Shown: positions 1-6,631 of the stretch, piece after piece
Numbering within the stretch: position 1 is the first letter of the stretch
Layout of the letters: each line of letters opens with the position of its first letter
Assembly (NCBI GenBank): GCA_026386835.1
Contig: JAPLMV010000048.1
Coordinates: forward strand, 1 to 9,020
Source of the DNA: Planctomycetota bacterium
Lineage (GTDB): Bacteria > Planctomycetota > Phycisphaerae > Sedimentisphaerales > Anaerobacaceae
Length of the DNA: 9,020 nt
Direction: 5' to 3'
Translations under genes and position numbers: made by a program
Notes under the pieces: generated by a model
The model's database searches: none
What the model was told of the DNA's origin: nothing
The model's input: the letters and a program-made list of their open reading frames with translations, nothing else

Positions 1-1
1 C

Positions 2-907
2 GATAAGTTCGGCGTTACCGTCTTCTATACCGCTCCAACGGCCATTCGCGCCTTGATGAGGCTGGGCGAGGAGTGGCCTGCAAAATACAAACTCGACAAG
101 CTGAGAATCCTTGGCACCGTAGGTGAGCCGATTAACCCGGAGGCATGGATTTGGTATTACGAAAAAATCGGTCACAGCAGATGTCCGATAGTCGACACGT
201 GGTGGCAGACCGAGACCGGTGGATTTATGATTACCCCGCTGCCGGGCGCAAATGCGATAAAGCCAGGAAGTGCCTCCAAGCCTTTCTTCGGTGTTGACCC
301 TGTTGTCCTTCACGACGACGGAACCAGGTGCGGCGTGAACGAAGGCGGGAAGCTTTGCATACGCAAGCCGTGGCCTGGAATGATGAGGACGATGTGGAAT
401 GCCCACGACAGGTTTGTCGATACGTACTTCATGATGTTCACGGATGTTTACTTTACCGGCGACGGCTGCCGCGTCGATAATGACGGCGATTACTGGCTCA
501 TGGGCAGAATAGACGACGTGGTCAATGTGTCAGGCCACCGTATCGGAACAGCCGAAGTCGAAAGCGCCCTCGTCAGCCACCCCAAGGTTGCAGAAGCCGC
601 TGTTACGCCGATGCCTCACGAGATAAAGGGACAGGCGCTGTACGCATTCGTAACACTTAAGGAAGGGATTCACGAAAGTGAGGAACTCAAAAAAGAGCTC
701 ATTACACACGTCAGAAAGGAAATCGGCGCAATCGCCGCTCCGGATGTTATTCAGTTTGCACCAGCTCTTCCCAAAACACGTTCCGGTAAGATTATGCGAC
801 GCATTTTGCGAAAAATCGCCGAGAACGACATCAACAACCTCGGCGACATTACAACCCTTGCCGACCCCCATGTGGTTGAGACACTCGTAAAAGGCCGTGC
901 AAAATAA
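2..907 (+). CDS. acsA: Acetyl-CoA synthetase (AMP-forming), C-terminal part
   Basis: This is the last 301 residues of an AMP-forming acetyl-CoA synthetase, which activates acetate with ATP and CoA through acetyl-adenylate in the cytoplasm. The frame is open to the left edge, so the N-terminal half (about 350 residues, judging from the 652-residue E. coli enzyme) lies outside the window. Seen in the sequence: the adenylate-forming motif VDTWWQTETGG, the GVDP strand of the adenylation domain, YFTGDGCR, the hinge region GRIDDVVNVSGHRIGTAEVE, and the C-terminal KTRSGKIMRRILRKIA. The lysine of SGK in that last motif is the catalytic residue and the known site of regulatory acetylation in the family. 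The end, NLGDITTLADP, also matches Acs closely. The stop is followed by a strong stem-loop and then a carboxylate-type transporter in the same direction, which suggests coupled uptake and activation. A propionyl-CoA synthetase is the only serious alternative. Confidence 0.95.
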   Translation, partial: DKFGVTVFYTAPTAIRALMRLGEEWPAKYKLDKLRILGTVGEPINPEAWIWYYEKIGHSRCPIVDTWWQTETGGFMITPLPGANAIKPGSASKPFFGVDPVVLHDDGTRCGVNEGGKLCIRKPWPGMMRTMWNAHDRFVDTYFMMFTDVYFTGDGCRVDNDGDYWLMGRIDDVVNVSGHRIGTAEVESALVSHPKVAEAAVTPMPHEIKGQALYAFVTLKEGIHESEELKKELITHVRKEIGAIAAPDVIQFAPALPKTRSGKIMRRILRKIAENDINNLGDITTLADPHVVETLVKGRAK

Positions 908-931
908 CTTAAATTGATTCGAATGTTATAA

Positions 932-960
932 GCCGGGTGCGCGCCAAACGTGCATCCGGC
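932..960 (+). terminator. GC-rich stem-loop between acs and the MFS gene
   Basis: The arms GCCGGGTGCGCG (932-943) and CGTGCATCCGGC (949-960) form a 12-bp stem with two G-T wobble pairs and a five-base loop. It begins 24 bases after the acs stop. The bases that follow (atatttaata) are AT-rich but contain no real T run. It could therefore be a weak or partial terminator, or a hairpin that stabilises one part of a shared acs-transporter transcript. The upstream ATG at 950 lies inside this stem, which argues against it being the transporter start. Confidence 0.45.
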
Positions 961-973
961 ATATTTAATAAAT

Positions 974-977
974 GGAG
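974..977 (+). promoter_or_regulatory. Ribosome binding site deciding the MFS transporter start
   Basis: GGAG sits five bases before the ATG at 983. The in-frame ATG at 950 has no such site and is buried in the stem-loop at 932-960, so 983 is taken as the start. Confidence 0.7.
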
Positions 978-982
978 TGATT

Positions 983-2248
983 ATGGCACAGGAAATTAAT
1001 TTGCAGCAGGGAACGATTGAAAATCACGGCTGGCGAGTTACGTTTGCAGGAATGGGTATTAACCTTGCTTTGGGTATTCTTTACTCCTGGAGTGTTATAA
1101 GTAAAGGCGTGCCTGCCGAGTGGAACTGGAGCGAGAGTGATAAATCGTGGCCCTATGCGATTGCATGCCTGGTGTTCTCCATAATTATGGTTCCCGCGGG
1201 GAGAATGCAGGACAAAATCGGACCTCGAATCGTGGCCAGCATTGGCGGCCTGCTGGTCGGAATAGGCCTTATAATCGCCAGCCAAGCCACGTCGCCTCTG
1301 GGTTATATGCTTGGCTTCGGTGTCCTCGGAGGTGCTGGCATCGGTTTTGGATACGCCTCGGCGACACCACCGGCAGTCAAGTGGTTCGCCGCTGCAAAGA
1401 CCGGTCTTATCGCAGGTATAGTAGTGGCCGGCTTCGGACTGGCAAGCGTCTATGCTGCTCCTCTGACAACTTGGTTGATAAGCATGTGGAGTCTTGGGAC
1501 TGCTGTGATGATTTTGGGCATTGCATTTCTGATAGTTGTTATCGCACTTGCACAACTGCTTAAAACGCCGCCGAAAGGTTATGTCCCCGCCGGCTCAAAA
1601 CCCGCGGCTTCGACTGCTGTCGGCAGCAAAAAAGAGGATTTCCTGCCCAAAGAAATACTTGGAACGGTACAATTTTACATGCTTTGGTTTATGTATGCCT
1701 GTGGCGCAGGTGCCGGCTTGATGATTATCAGCAAACTTGCTGCAATCGCCGACAAACAGGTGGGAATAAAACTTGGGTTTATTCTTGTCGCCGTACTTGC
1801 CCTCGGAAATGGCGCAGGCCGGATAATCGCCGGAACGCTCAGCGATAAGATCGGACGAAAAGCCACGATGTTTATCTGCTTTGTTATGCAGGCGATTCTG
1901 ATTTTACTGCTTTCACAGGCAACCAGCACAAATACACTTGGAAATAAATTTATCATGGCGGCTATCTCTGCCCTGATAGGAGCAAACTACGGGGCAAACC
2001 TGTCGCTGTTCCCCTCGGTTACCAAAGACTATTACGGTTTGAAGAACTTCGGAATGAACTATGGTCTTGTTTTTACCGCATGGGGTGTCGGCGGCTTCAT
2101 GCTCGCATTCCTCGCCGGTAAAATGTACGACAAATACCATACATTTGACATCGCCTATTTCGGTGCCTCGATTCTGCTTGTTTTAGCGGCGGTAATGACG
2201 CCGTTTGTCAAATCGCCGCACCATCTGATAAAAGAGGAAAAAGCGTAA
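983..2248 (+). CDS. MFS transporter, oxalate/formate antiporter (OFA) family
   Basis: This is a 421-residue major facilitator with about 12 membrane helices in two halves, joined by a hydrophilic loop near residues 195-225 that is rich in Lys, Pro and Ala. Family marks: GINLALGILYSWSVISKGVP in helix 1, the loop 2-3 motif GRMQDKIGPR, the GAGIGFGYA segment, and in the second half ACGAGAGLMIISKLA, GRIIAGTLSDKIGRK, GANYGANLSLFPSVTKDYYG and FTAWGVGGF. These are typical of the OFA group, whose characterised members move small mono- or dicarboxylates such as oxalate/formate, pyruvate and possibly lactate. The substrate cannot be read from the sequence. Its place directly after acetyl-CoA synthetase makes acetate or another short carboxylate a fair guess (inference). 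The start at 983 has GGAG five bases upstream; an upstream ATG at 950 would add 11 residues but lies in a hairpin. The DUF3786 gene begins 6 bases after the stop, so the two are probably co-transcribed. Confidence 0.9.
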   Translation: MAQEINLQQGTIENHGWRVTFAGMGINLALGILYSWSVISKGVPAEWNWSESDKSWPYAIACLVFSIIMVPAGRMQDKIGPRIVASIGGLLVGIGLIIASQATSPLGYMLGFGVLGGAGIGFGYASATPPAVKWFAAAKTGLIAGIVVAGFGLASVYAAPLTTWLISMWSLGTAVMILGIAFLIVVIALAQLLKTPPKGYVPAGSKPAASTAVGSKKEDFLPKEILGTVQFYMLWFMYACGAGAGLMIISKLAAIADKQVGIKLGFILVAVLALGNGAGRIIAGTLSDKIGRKATMFICFVMQAILILLLSQATSTNTLGNKFIMAAISALIGANYGANLSLFPSVTKDYYGLKNFGMNYGLVFTAWGVGGFMLAFLAGKMYDKYHTFDIAYFGASILLVLAAVMTPFVKSPHHLIKEEKA

Positions 2249-2254
2249 GAAACA

Positions 2255-2845
2255 ATGGCTCACGAAGGATTTTGGTCACAGCTTGTCGCTCTTGACGGGG
2301 CAAAAATCGCCCAAAATGCAAAGTGTCAATACGATAGCAGCCGGAACCGTTATATCCTCACCATGCTCAATGCCGAATATGCGGTTAATGTCGCATCCAA
2401 AGAAGTTATAGCCGTCAAATCCTCCGCCCCTGCCCAATTTCTTGAACAGCTTGTCATACTTGTATATCTGATAAACGCCAAAGACCTGCCGCAGGCGGGC
2501 GAACTTGTAAAAGCTGAAACCTTCCCTTCAGGCGAGTTTTTCTTCAAGGGTATCCATAGTCTGCCTACCGCCAAACTTGAAAAGGCATTCGGTGAAAATC
2601 CGCAGTTGTTGTACCAGGCGGCACATTCCCTCGTCACAAAAAAATGCGAATTCGGCGATGCTTCAATTGAATTGTATCTATTGCCGACTGTTTCCATGAC
2701 GATAGTCCTCTGGAAAGGCGATGATGAATTTCCAGCCAGGGCTTCTATCCTTTTTGACAAAACCGCCGGCTCACAAATGCCGCTTGATGCGCTCCAGGCC
2801 GTTGTTAAACTTGCCGTTGACGCACTGGTAAAAAACTTTTCGTAG
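2255..2845 (+). CDS. DUF3786 domain protein of unknown function
   Basis: This is a 196-residue soluble protein with no signal peptide or membrane segment. I recognise it as DUF3786 from its overall layout and from the C-terminal block SMTIVLWKGDDEFPARASILFDK (roughly residues 147-169), followed by a helix that ends the protein. The central part, LVILVYLINAKDLP ... GELVKAETFPSGEFFFKGIHSLP, is also typical of the family. The function is unknown; family members occur mostly in anaerobic bacteria. It starts 6 bases after the OFA transporter stop, too close for a separate promoter to be likely, so it probably shares that transcript. Upstream, GAGG at 2234-2237 is rather far away, so translation may be coupled to the transporter gene. 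Only two cysteines are present, so the protein itself offers no cluster-binding motif. Confidence 0.8.
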   Translation: MAHEGFWSQLVALDGAKIAQNAKCQYDSSRNRYILTMLNAEYAVNVASKEVIAVKSSAPAQFLEQLVILVYLINAKDLPQAGELVKAETFPSGEFFFKGIHSLPTAKLEKAFGENPQLLYQAAHSLVTKKCEFGDASIELYLLPTVSMTIVLWKGDDEFPARASILFDKTAGSQMPLDALQAVVKLAVDALVKNFS

Positions 2846-2974
2846 GATGGGGGTCTTTTATGGTGAGCGAGGTCGAACCATTACCACGCCATTTCCTTAT
2901 GGTAAAAACAATTTCATAGTATATAATATCCGCTGTCAGGTATGGGCAAAACTGTCGGGAAAAATTAAAATCTG
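2846..2974. other. Intergenic region with TGGT/ACCA inverted repeats
   Basis: These 129 bases separate the DUF3786 gene from marC. They hold two overlapping inverted repeats: ATGGT (2860-2864) with ACCAT (2877-2881), and TTACCA (2881-2886) with TGGTAA (2900-2905). A -10 box lies just downstream. TTATGGT occurs twice (2858-2864 and 2897-2903). TGGTAAAAA occurs at 2900-2908 and again at 2826-2834, inside the end of the upstream gene. No T-rich terminator for the upstream operon was seen. Confidence 0.45.
2899..2927 (+). promoter_or_regulatory. Probable promoter of marC
   Basis: A perfect TATAAT lies at 2922-2927, which would start transcription near 2934 and give a leader of about 41 bases before the marC ATG. 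The -35 region is poor: TGGTAA at 2900-2905 with 16-bp spacing is the best fit, so an activator or weak expression is possible. The -35 position overlaps one arm of an inverted repeat (TTACCA/TGGTAA). Confidence 0.45.
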
Positions 2975-3565
2975 ATGGGACTACTTACAAATATAGCACT
3001 GGCTTTTATACCGTTATTTGTGGCGGTGGATGCAATCGGGATTGCGCCGATTTTCGTTTCACTTACGGTACATCTCGAACAAAAGGATAAAAACAAGATT
3101 ATCCTGCAGTCGATGCTGACGGCTATATGCCTTGCGATTGGTTTTATATTTTTAGGCAAGGCGGTCTTTAAGCTTATGGGCATCACCATAGGCGATTTTA
3201 TGGTAGCAGGCGGCTCGATACTTTTCTGCATAGCGATTATAGATATTCTCAGCCAGACAAAACAACGGCATATACCAGCCGATGAACTCGGGGCGGTCCC
3301 GCTTGGAACGCCTTTAATTGTGGGGCCGGCGGTTCTAACAACGTCGATGCTGATAGTATCGCAGTACGGACTTGGGGCGACCATAATATCGGTAATTGTG
3401 AATATTTTACTGGCGGGGCTGATTTTGAAGTTGTCGTCTTTTCTAATAAAAGCGATGGGCGAATCCGGCTCCAAGGCACTCTCGAAAATAATGAGTCTTT
3501 TGCTGGCCTCGATTGCGGTGATGCTGATACGCAAGGGAGTCTCGCAGCTTATCGGACAAATGTAA
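2975..3565 (+). CDS. MarC family integral membrane protein
   Basis: This is a 196-residue membrane protein of the MarC (UPF0056) family with about six hydrophobic segments. Diagnostic stretches are FVAVDAIGIAPIFVSLT near residues 15-31, in the first helix and the turn after it, AVPLGTPLIVGPAVLTTSML in the middle (about residues 107-126), and the last helix LLLASIAVMLIRKGVSQL. The family has 190-220 residues, so it looks complete. MarC was once linked to multiple antibiotic resistance in E. coli, but that link was withdrawn; the family is related to small transporters and its substrate is unknown. No good Shine-Dalgarno site lies just before the ATG (GGGA is 14 bases away), yet the N-terminus fits the family. 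The following deacetylase gene is 16 bases downstream and probably co-transcribed. Confidence 0.9.
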   Translation: MGLLTNIALAFIPLFVAVDAIGIAPIFVSLTVHLEQKDKNKIILQSMLTAICLAIGFIFLGKAVFKLMGITIGDFMVAGGSILFCIAIIDILSQTKQRHIPADELGAVPLGTPLIVGPAVLTTSMLIVSQYGLGATIISVIVNILLAGLILKLSSFLIKAMGESGSKALSKIMSLLLASIAVMLIRKGVSQLIGQM

Positions 3566-3581
3566 GGGGCGCGGTGAGGTT

Positions 3582-4355
3582 ATGGCAGGGATAGATACAT
3601 ACAGGCCGATATGGGATTTCAGGAATTGCGTCATAATAGTTGCGCATCCGGGTGACGAGACGCTTTGGGCAGGCGGGACGATGCTGCTGCATCCAGACAG
3701 CAACTGGACGGTGGTAACTGTTTGCAGAGCAAAAGACCAGGACAATGCCCTGAAATTTTCAAAGGCGATGGAAGCCTTCGGCGCAAAAGGCGAAATAGGT
3801 CCGGTCGAGAAAAGTAACGACATGTCACCTCTGAGCGAACGCGAGATTCAGAACACAATAGCACCGCTGCTGCCGATGGAAAAATTTGACCTTGTGATTA
3901 CGCACAGCATCTGGGGAGAATACACGCGTAATCTAAGGCATGAAGAAATCGGCAAGGCGGTTCTCACTCTCAGGGACGTCGGTAGATTATCGGCGATCGA
4001 AATCAGGTCATTTGCTTATGAGGACGGCGGGGGAAAATATCCGCCGCGGTATTCAAAGGACGCCGACATAATCACAAACCTGACCGATGACATCTGGCAG
4101 AAAAAGTACGAAATCCTCACCAAAATATACGGCTTTGCCACTGAGAGTTTTGAGGCCAAAACAGCACCTCGAAAAGAGGCCTTTTGGTCCTTTAGACTTC
4201 AGCGGCAGGTTCAAAAAACACCTGATAAAAAAGAAGAGACAAAACTCTTCAAGAGACCCAGTTTGCTGGAAGAAAAATTACGTGCAGTTGCTCCGCAAGT
4301 CAAAAGGCCAAGCTTACTGGAAGAAAAGTTACAGCGGGACAAAAAAAAATCCTGA
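3582..4355 (+). CDS. PIG-L/LmbE-type zinc deacetylase with repeated C-terminal motif
   Basis: This is a 257-residue cytoplasmic protein of the PIG-L (LmbE-like) family, zinc hydrolases that remove acetyl groups from N-acetylglucosamine-type sugars in, for example, GPI anchor, mycothiol or bacillithiol synthesis. The N-terminal strand VIIVAHPGDETLWAGG carries the zinc and catalytic motif AHPGDE at residues 21-26 (His22, Asp25, Glu26). THSIWGEYTRNLRHEEIGKAV (107-127) provides the second ligand region, with His120 the likely zinc ligand and His108 nearby. Where many members have HPDH, this one has NLRH. The substrate is unknown. After about residue 200 comes a charged tail in which KRPSLLEEKL occurs twice (224-233 and 241-250); this tail is unusual for the family. 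Translation starts at the ATG after GGTGAGG (3573-3579). The gene follows marC by 16 bases and converges with the symporter gene. Confidence 0.85.
   Translation: MAGIDTYRPIWDFRNCVIIVAHPGDETLWAGGTMLLHPDSNWTVVTVCRAKDQDNALKFSKAMEAFGAKGEIGPVEKSNDMSPLSEREIQNTIAPLLPMEKFDLVITHSIWGEYTRNLRHEEIGKAVLTLRDVGRLSAIEIRSFAYEDGGGKYPPRYSKDADIITNLTDDIWQKKYEILTKIYGFATESFEAKTAPRKEAFWSFRLQRQVQKTPDKKEETKLFKRPSLLEEKLRAVAPQVKRPSLLEEKLQRDKKKS
4251..4331 (+). repeat. Coding repeat of a ten-residue motif in the deacetylase tail
   Basis: Two copies of a 30-base unit (4251-4280 and 4302-4331), 51 bases apart, encode the same peptide KRPSLLEEKL. Six of the ten codons differ between the copies (for example CCC/CCA, AGT/AGC, TTG/TTA), all silently. 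Confidence 0.9.
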
Positions 4356-4415
4356 CCAATCCTGTCACGAATAAGTCTCACCGCCACCTGCAGCAGTTTC
4401 ATCTTTATTTAATGA

Positions 4416-5960
4416 TTATATGTTTGCAAAAGCCTTATCCAGCAATTCTTTTTTCGGCGGAGCAGTGAACATACTCACCACCGGCACCACGATAAACGGC
4501 ACGATCATGCCGATGCTCGCCGATACCGGCGGGGTCATACCGCCTAACGCTTTGTATATATTGGCTACCGACGCCGCTTGATTACCGACCTGATAATACA
4601 AAACTATCGACACAACCAGCCCGCTGACCATACCGGCGACCACACCCGAATGGGTAGCCCGCTTCCAGTACAGGCCGTAGAAGAACGGCGCCATAAACGC
4701 ACCAGCCACAGCACCCCACGAGAGGCTCATCAACTCAACGATGAATGCGAACTTATACTTTGCAATAACGTATGAAAACGCAATAAACAAGCCGCTCAGG
4801 AACCGCATCATAAGAAGCGATTTTTCCTTAGAAATATCAGGCTCAACGTGCCCTTTGTACAGGTCTATCGCGATGGACGACGCAGATACCAGTACCAGCG
4901 ACGACAGCGTAGACATCGAGGCCGAAAGAATCAGCAGCAGTATCACCGCCATCAGTCCGCTCGGAAGATGTTGAATCAAAAGCATAGGAATCACTTTGCC
5001 GTAATCAGGGCCTTTTGTCATGTCCGCCATCATCGGTATGCTCGCTTTATCAAAGAACACATGCGTAAGGGCACCGGTATAATACGCGGCAAAGGTAATG
5101 ACGATTGCAAACACCGTCGTAACAATCGCAGCCTTTACAATCACGGATTCATCCTTGATGGCGTAAAACTTCTGCACCATCTGCGGCATACCCCACACGC
5201 CGAACGAGGTCATAAATACCAGAGCGCAAAGCGCAAACAAACTCGGTTGTTTTTCCGGCGGTATCGACTGAAGAAATTGCCAGTATCGCTCGGATGCGCC
5301 GGAAATGGCCGATGGAATTCCGCCGCTTGTGCCAAGCAGCTGGTTTGCCTTCTCCGAGAGCACTAATACCATCGCGACCGCACCGACGAGCATAATAAGA
5401 CCCTGCACAAAATCCGTAAGCGTAACCGCAAAGTAGCCGCCCAAAACCAGATAGATGCCGGTGATGCAGACCATGATGAGCAGAGCGTAATCGTATGGTA
5501 TATGGAAATTTGCCTCAAACAGATAGCTCAACCCCTGAAAAACCCCTGCCGAATAAGGAATCAAAAATACAAAAATTATCATCGCCGCGAAAGCCTTGAT
5601 GTAGCTGCCGTTATATCGTTCCTGCAAAAATTCAGGCATGGTCATTGCGCCGAGGTTCTGCGTCATTCGACGTGTCCGTCTGCCAAGCACAAACCATGCA
5701 AGCAACGCCCCTATGAGGGTGTTGCCCGCGGCAATCCACAGGCCTTTAAGGCCGTACCCCCACCCGATCTTGCCTCCGAAGCCGATGAATATCACCGCGG
5801 AAAAATATGTCGTGCCGTAGGCAAACGCCGTCATCCAAGGCCCGACTGTGCGACCGCCCAAAAAGAAATCGTTGAGAGTAGAGGTCTTTCTCATACCCCA
5901 CACGCCGATCGCAATCATTCCAGCCAGAAACACCGATAGCAAAACAATACTGAATGCCAT
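4416..5960 (-). CDS. Sodium/solute symporter, SSS family (PutP-like)
   Basis: This is a 514-residue inner-membrane transporter of the solute:sodium symporter family (LeuT fold), close in length to PutP (502) and probably with 13 helices. Seen: an N-terminal helix, DFFLGGRTVGPWMTAFAYGTTYFSA (31-55) covering the first core helix, LVLGGYFAVTLTDFVQG (171-187), the family signature region, and LSASMSTLSSLVLVSASSIAIDLYK (345-369). In that last segment Ser350-Thr351 correspond to the PutP Ser340-Thr341 pair that binds sodium. The substrate (amino acid, carboxylate, vitamin or sugar) cannot be told from the sequence. The start is secure: AAGGAG (5974-5969) lies 8 bases upstream of the ATG. The gene lies 104 bases downstream of mscL on the same strand, with a structured leader between them, and ends 60 bases from the convergent deacetylase gene. 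No clear terminator was seen in that gap. Confidence 0.9.
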   Translation of the reverse strand: MAFSIVLLSVFLAGMIAIGVWGMRKTSTLNDFFLGGRTVGPWMTAFAYGTTYFSAVIFIGFGGKIGWGYGLKGLWIAAGNTLIGALLAWFVLGRRTRRMTQNLGAMTMPEFLQERYNGSYIKAFAAMIIFVFLIPYSAGVFQGLSYLFEANFHIPYDYALLIMVCITGIYLVLGGYFAVTLTDFVQGLIMLVGAVAMVLVLSEKANQLLGTSGGIPSAISGASERYWQFLQSIPPEKQPSLFALCALVFMTSFGVWGMPQMVQKFYAIKDESVIVKAAIVTTVFAIVITFAAYYTGALTHVFFDKASIPMMADMTKGPDYGKVIPMLLIQHLPSGLMAVILLLILSASMSTLSSLVLVSASSIAIDLYKGHVEPDISKEKSLLMMRFLSGLFIAFSYVIAKYKFAFIVELMSLSWGAVAGAFMAPFFYGLYWKRATHSGVVAGMVSGLVVSIVLYYQVGNQAASVANIYKALGGMTPPVSASIGMIVPFIVVPVVSMFTAPPKKELLDKAFANI

Positions 5961-5993
5961 TCCAATATCTCCTTGAACTTTTTTTTAATATAT

Positions 5994-6023
5994 GGGGTAC
6001 TTGCCTTACACTGGCAGTACCTC
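5994..6023 (-). promoter_or_regulatory. Stem-loop in the leader of the symporter gene
   Basis: The arms 5994-6005 and 6013-6023 form an 11-bp stem with one bulged base (6002), one G-T pair and a seven-base loop. On the - strand the stem contains part of a perfect Shine-Dalgarno sequence AAGGAGG (6026-6020). This is followed 8 bases later by GTG TAA (6011-6006), which falls in the loop. The real start of the symporter is 46 bases beyond the hairpin. There is no T run after it on the - strand (an A-rich stretch follows), so it is not a standard terminator of mscL. Confidence 0.4.
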
Positions 6024-6064
6024 CTTGCCGTCTTAAAAATACAAATCCTTCGCCGCCAATAATA

Positions 6065-6505
6065 TTAAAGTTGTGAGGTGCAAAATGCGCACTTCTTCGC
6101 GTTGAGCGGTACCTTCGACAAGCACTGCGGACAATCTTTTGTCGCTGCCGCCGCCGGTGCAGGAGCGTGTTTGAGACGATTGATCTGCTTTACCAGCACA
6201 AAGACCGCGAACGCCACAACTATAAAATTAATCAGAGTATTGATAAAAAAACCGTAATTGAGCGTAGCGGCATTGGCCTTTTGTGCCTCGGCAAGAGAAG
6301 CGTATGATGTGCCGGAAAGATTGACAAAAAGACCCCCGAAATCAACCTTGCCCAGAAGCAATCCTATCGGCGGCATTATCACATCTTTGACCAATGAACT
6401 CACCACCCCGCCGAATGCCCCGCCGATAATTATACCAACGGCCATATCGAGCATATTACCCTTGATGGCGAACTCTTTGAACTCCTTGAACATTGAGCCG
6501 AACAT
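6065..6505 (-). CDS. mscL: Large-conductance mechanosensitive channel MscL
   Basis: This 146-residue protein forms a homopentameric inner-membrane channel that opens under membrane tension and releases solutes during hypo-osmotic shock. After the short N-terminal helix FKEFKEFAIKGNMLDMAVG, the first helix is GIIIGGAFGGVVSSLVKDVIMPPIGLL, the pore-lining segment and strongest family mark. A periplasmic loop of about 35 residues follows, then the second helix FINTLINFIVVAFAVFVLVKQIN. Instead of a plain helical tail, the C-terminus has an Ala/Pro linker and then CPQC ... CAFC (cysteines 125, 128, 139 and 142), a probable zinc ribbon. The start at 6505 is chosen because AGGGA (6520-6516) lies 10 bases before it and the predicted transcription start is near 6549. 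The in-frame ATG at 6538 would leave a leader of only about 10 bases and add 11 residues absent from known MscL N-termini. Confidence 0.95.
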   Translation of the reverse strand: MFGSMFKEFKEFAIKGNMLDMAVGIIIGGAFGGVVSSLVKDVIMPPIGLLLGKVDFGGLFVNLSGTSYASLAEAQKANAATLNYGFFINTLINFIVVAFAVFVLVKQINRLKHAPAPAAAATKDCPQCLSKVPLNAKKCAFCTSQL

Positions 6506-6515
6506 AATCGTTACA

Positions 6516-6520
6516 TCCCT
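6516..6520 (-). promoter_or_regulatory. Ribosome binding site deciding the mscL start
   Basis: AGGGA on the - strand, following a run of A, lies 10 bases before the ATG at 6505. It supports that start over the in-frame ATG at 6538. Confidence 0.6.
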
Positions 6521-6555
6521 TTTTTTAATAACGTACATTCTTTAACGCCGCGACA

Positions 6556-6584
6556 ATTATAATACACCTTTACGGAGGTGACAA
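6556..6584 (-). promoter_or_regulatory. Strong sigma-70-type promoter of mscL
   Basis: On the - strand, TTGTCA (6584-6579, five of six consensus bases) and TATAAT (6561-6556, perfect) are separated by exactly 17 bases. Transcription would begin near 6549 and give a leader of about 44 bases to the mscL ATG. The spacer overlaps a small inverted repeat CACCT-N6-AGGTG (6565-6580), which could be an operator or chance. Confidence 0.8.
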
Positions 6585-6631
6585 TCACAAAATTTCACAT
6601 AAAACCGCACATTTCCAACTCTGCACCTGGC

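Noticed and set aside
950..982. ATG at 950 as the transporter start
   Set aside because: It lies inside a stable stem-loop with no ribosome site, while 983 has GGAG at proper spacing.
965..1555. A 196-residue open frame on the - strand opposite the MFS gene
   Set aside because: It is antisense to a well-supported transporter, and its residues (many Cys, His, Ser, Arg) look like a shadow translation; no family was recognised.
4341..4349. Run of nine A near the deacetylase 3' end as a programmed frameshift site
   Set aside because: It lies only a few codons before the stop, so slippage would change only the last few residues or extend by a few; no meaningful product would result.
4087..4374. 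A second + strand open frame overlapping the deacetylase 3' end
   Set aside because: It is a shifted reading of the same repeat region, with no ribosome site of its own and no family match.
4848..5366. A 172-residue + strand open frame opposite the symporter gene
   Set aside because: It is very rich in Arg, His and Gln with no recognisable domain, as expected for the complement of a membrane protein gene.
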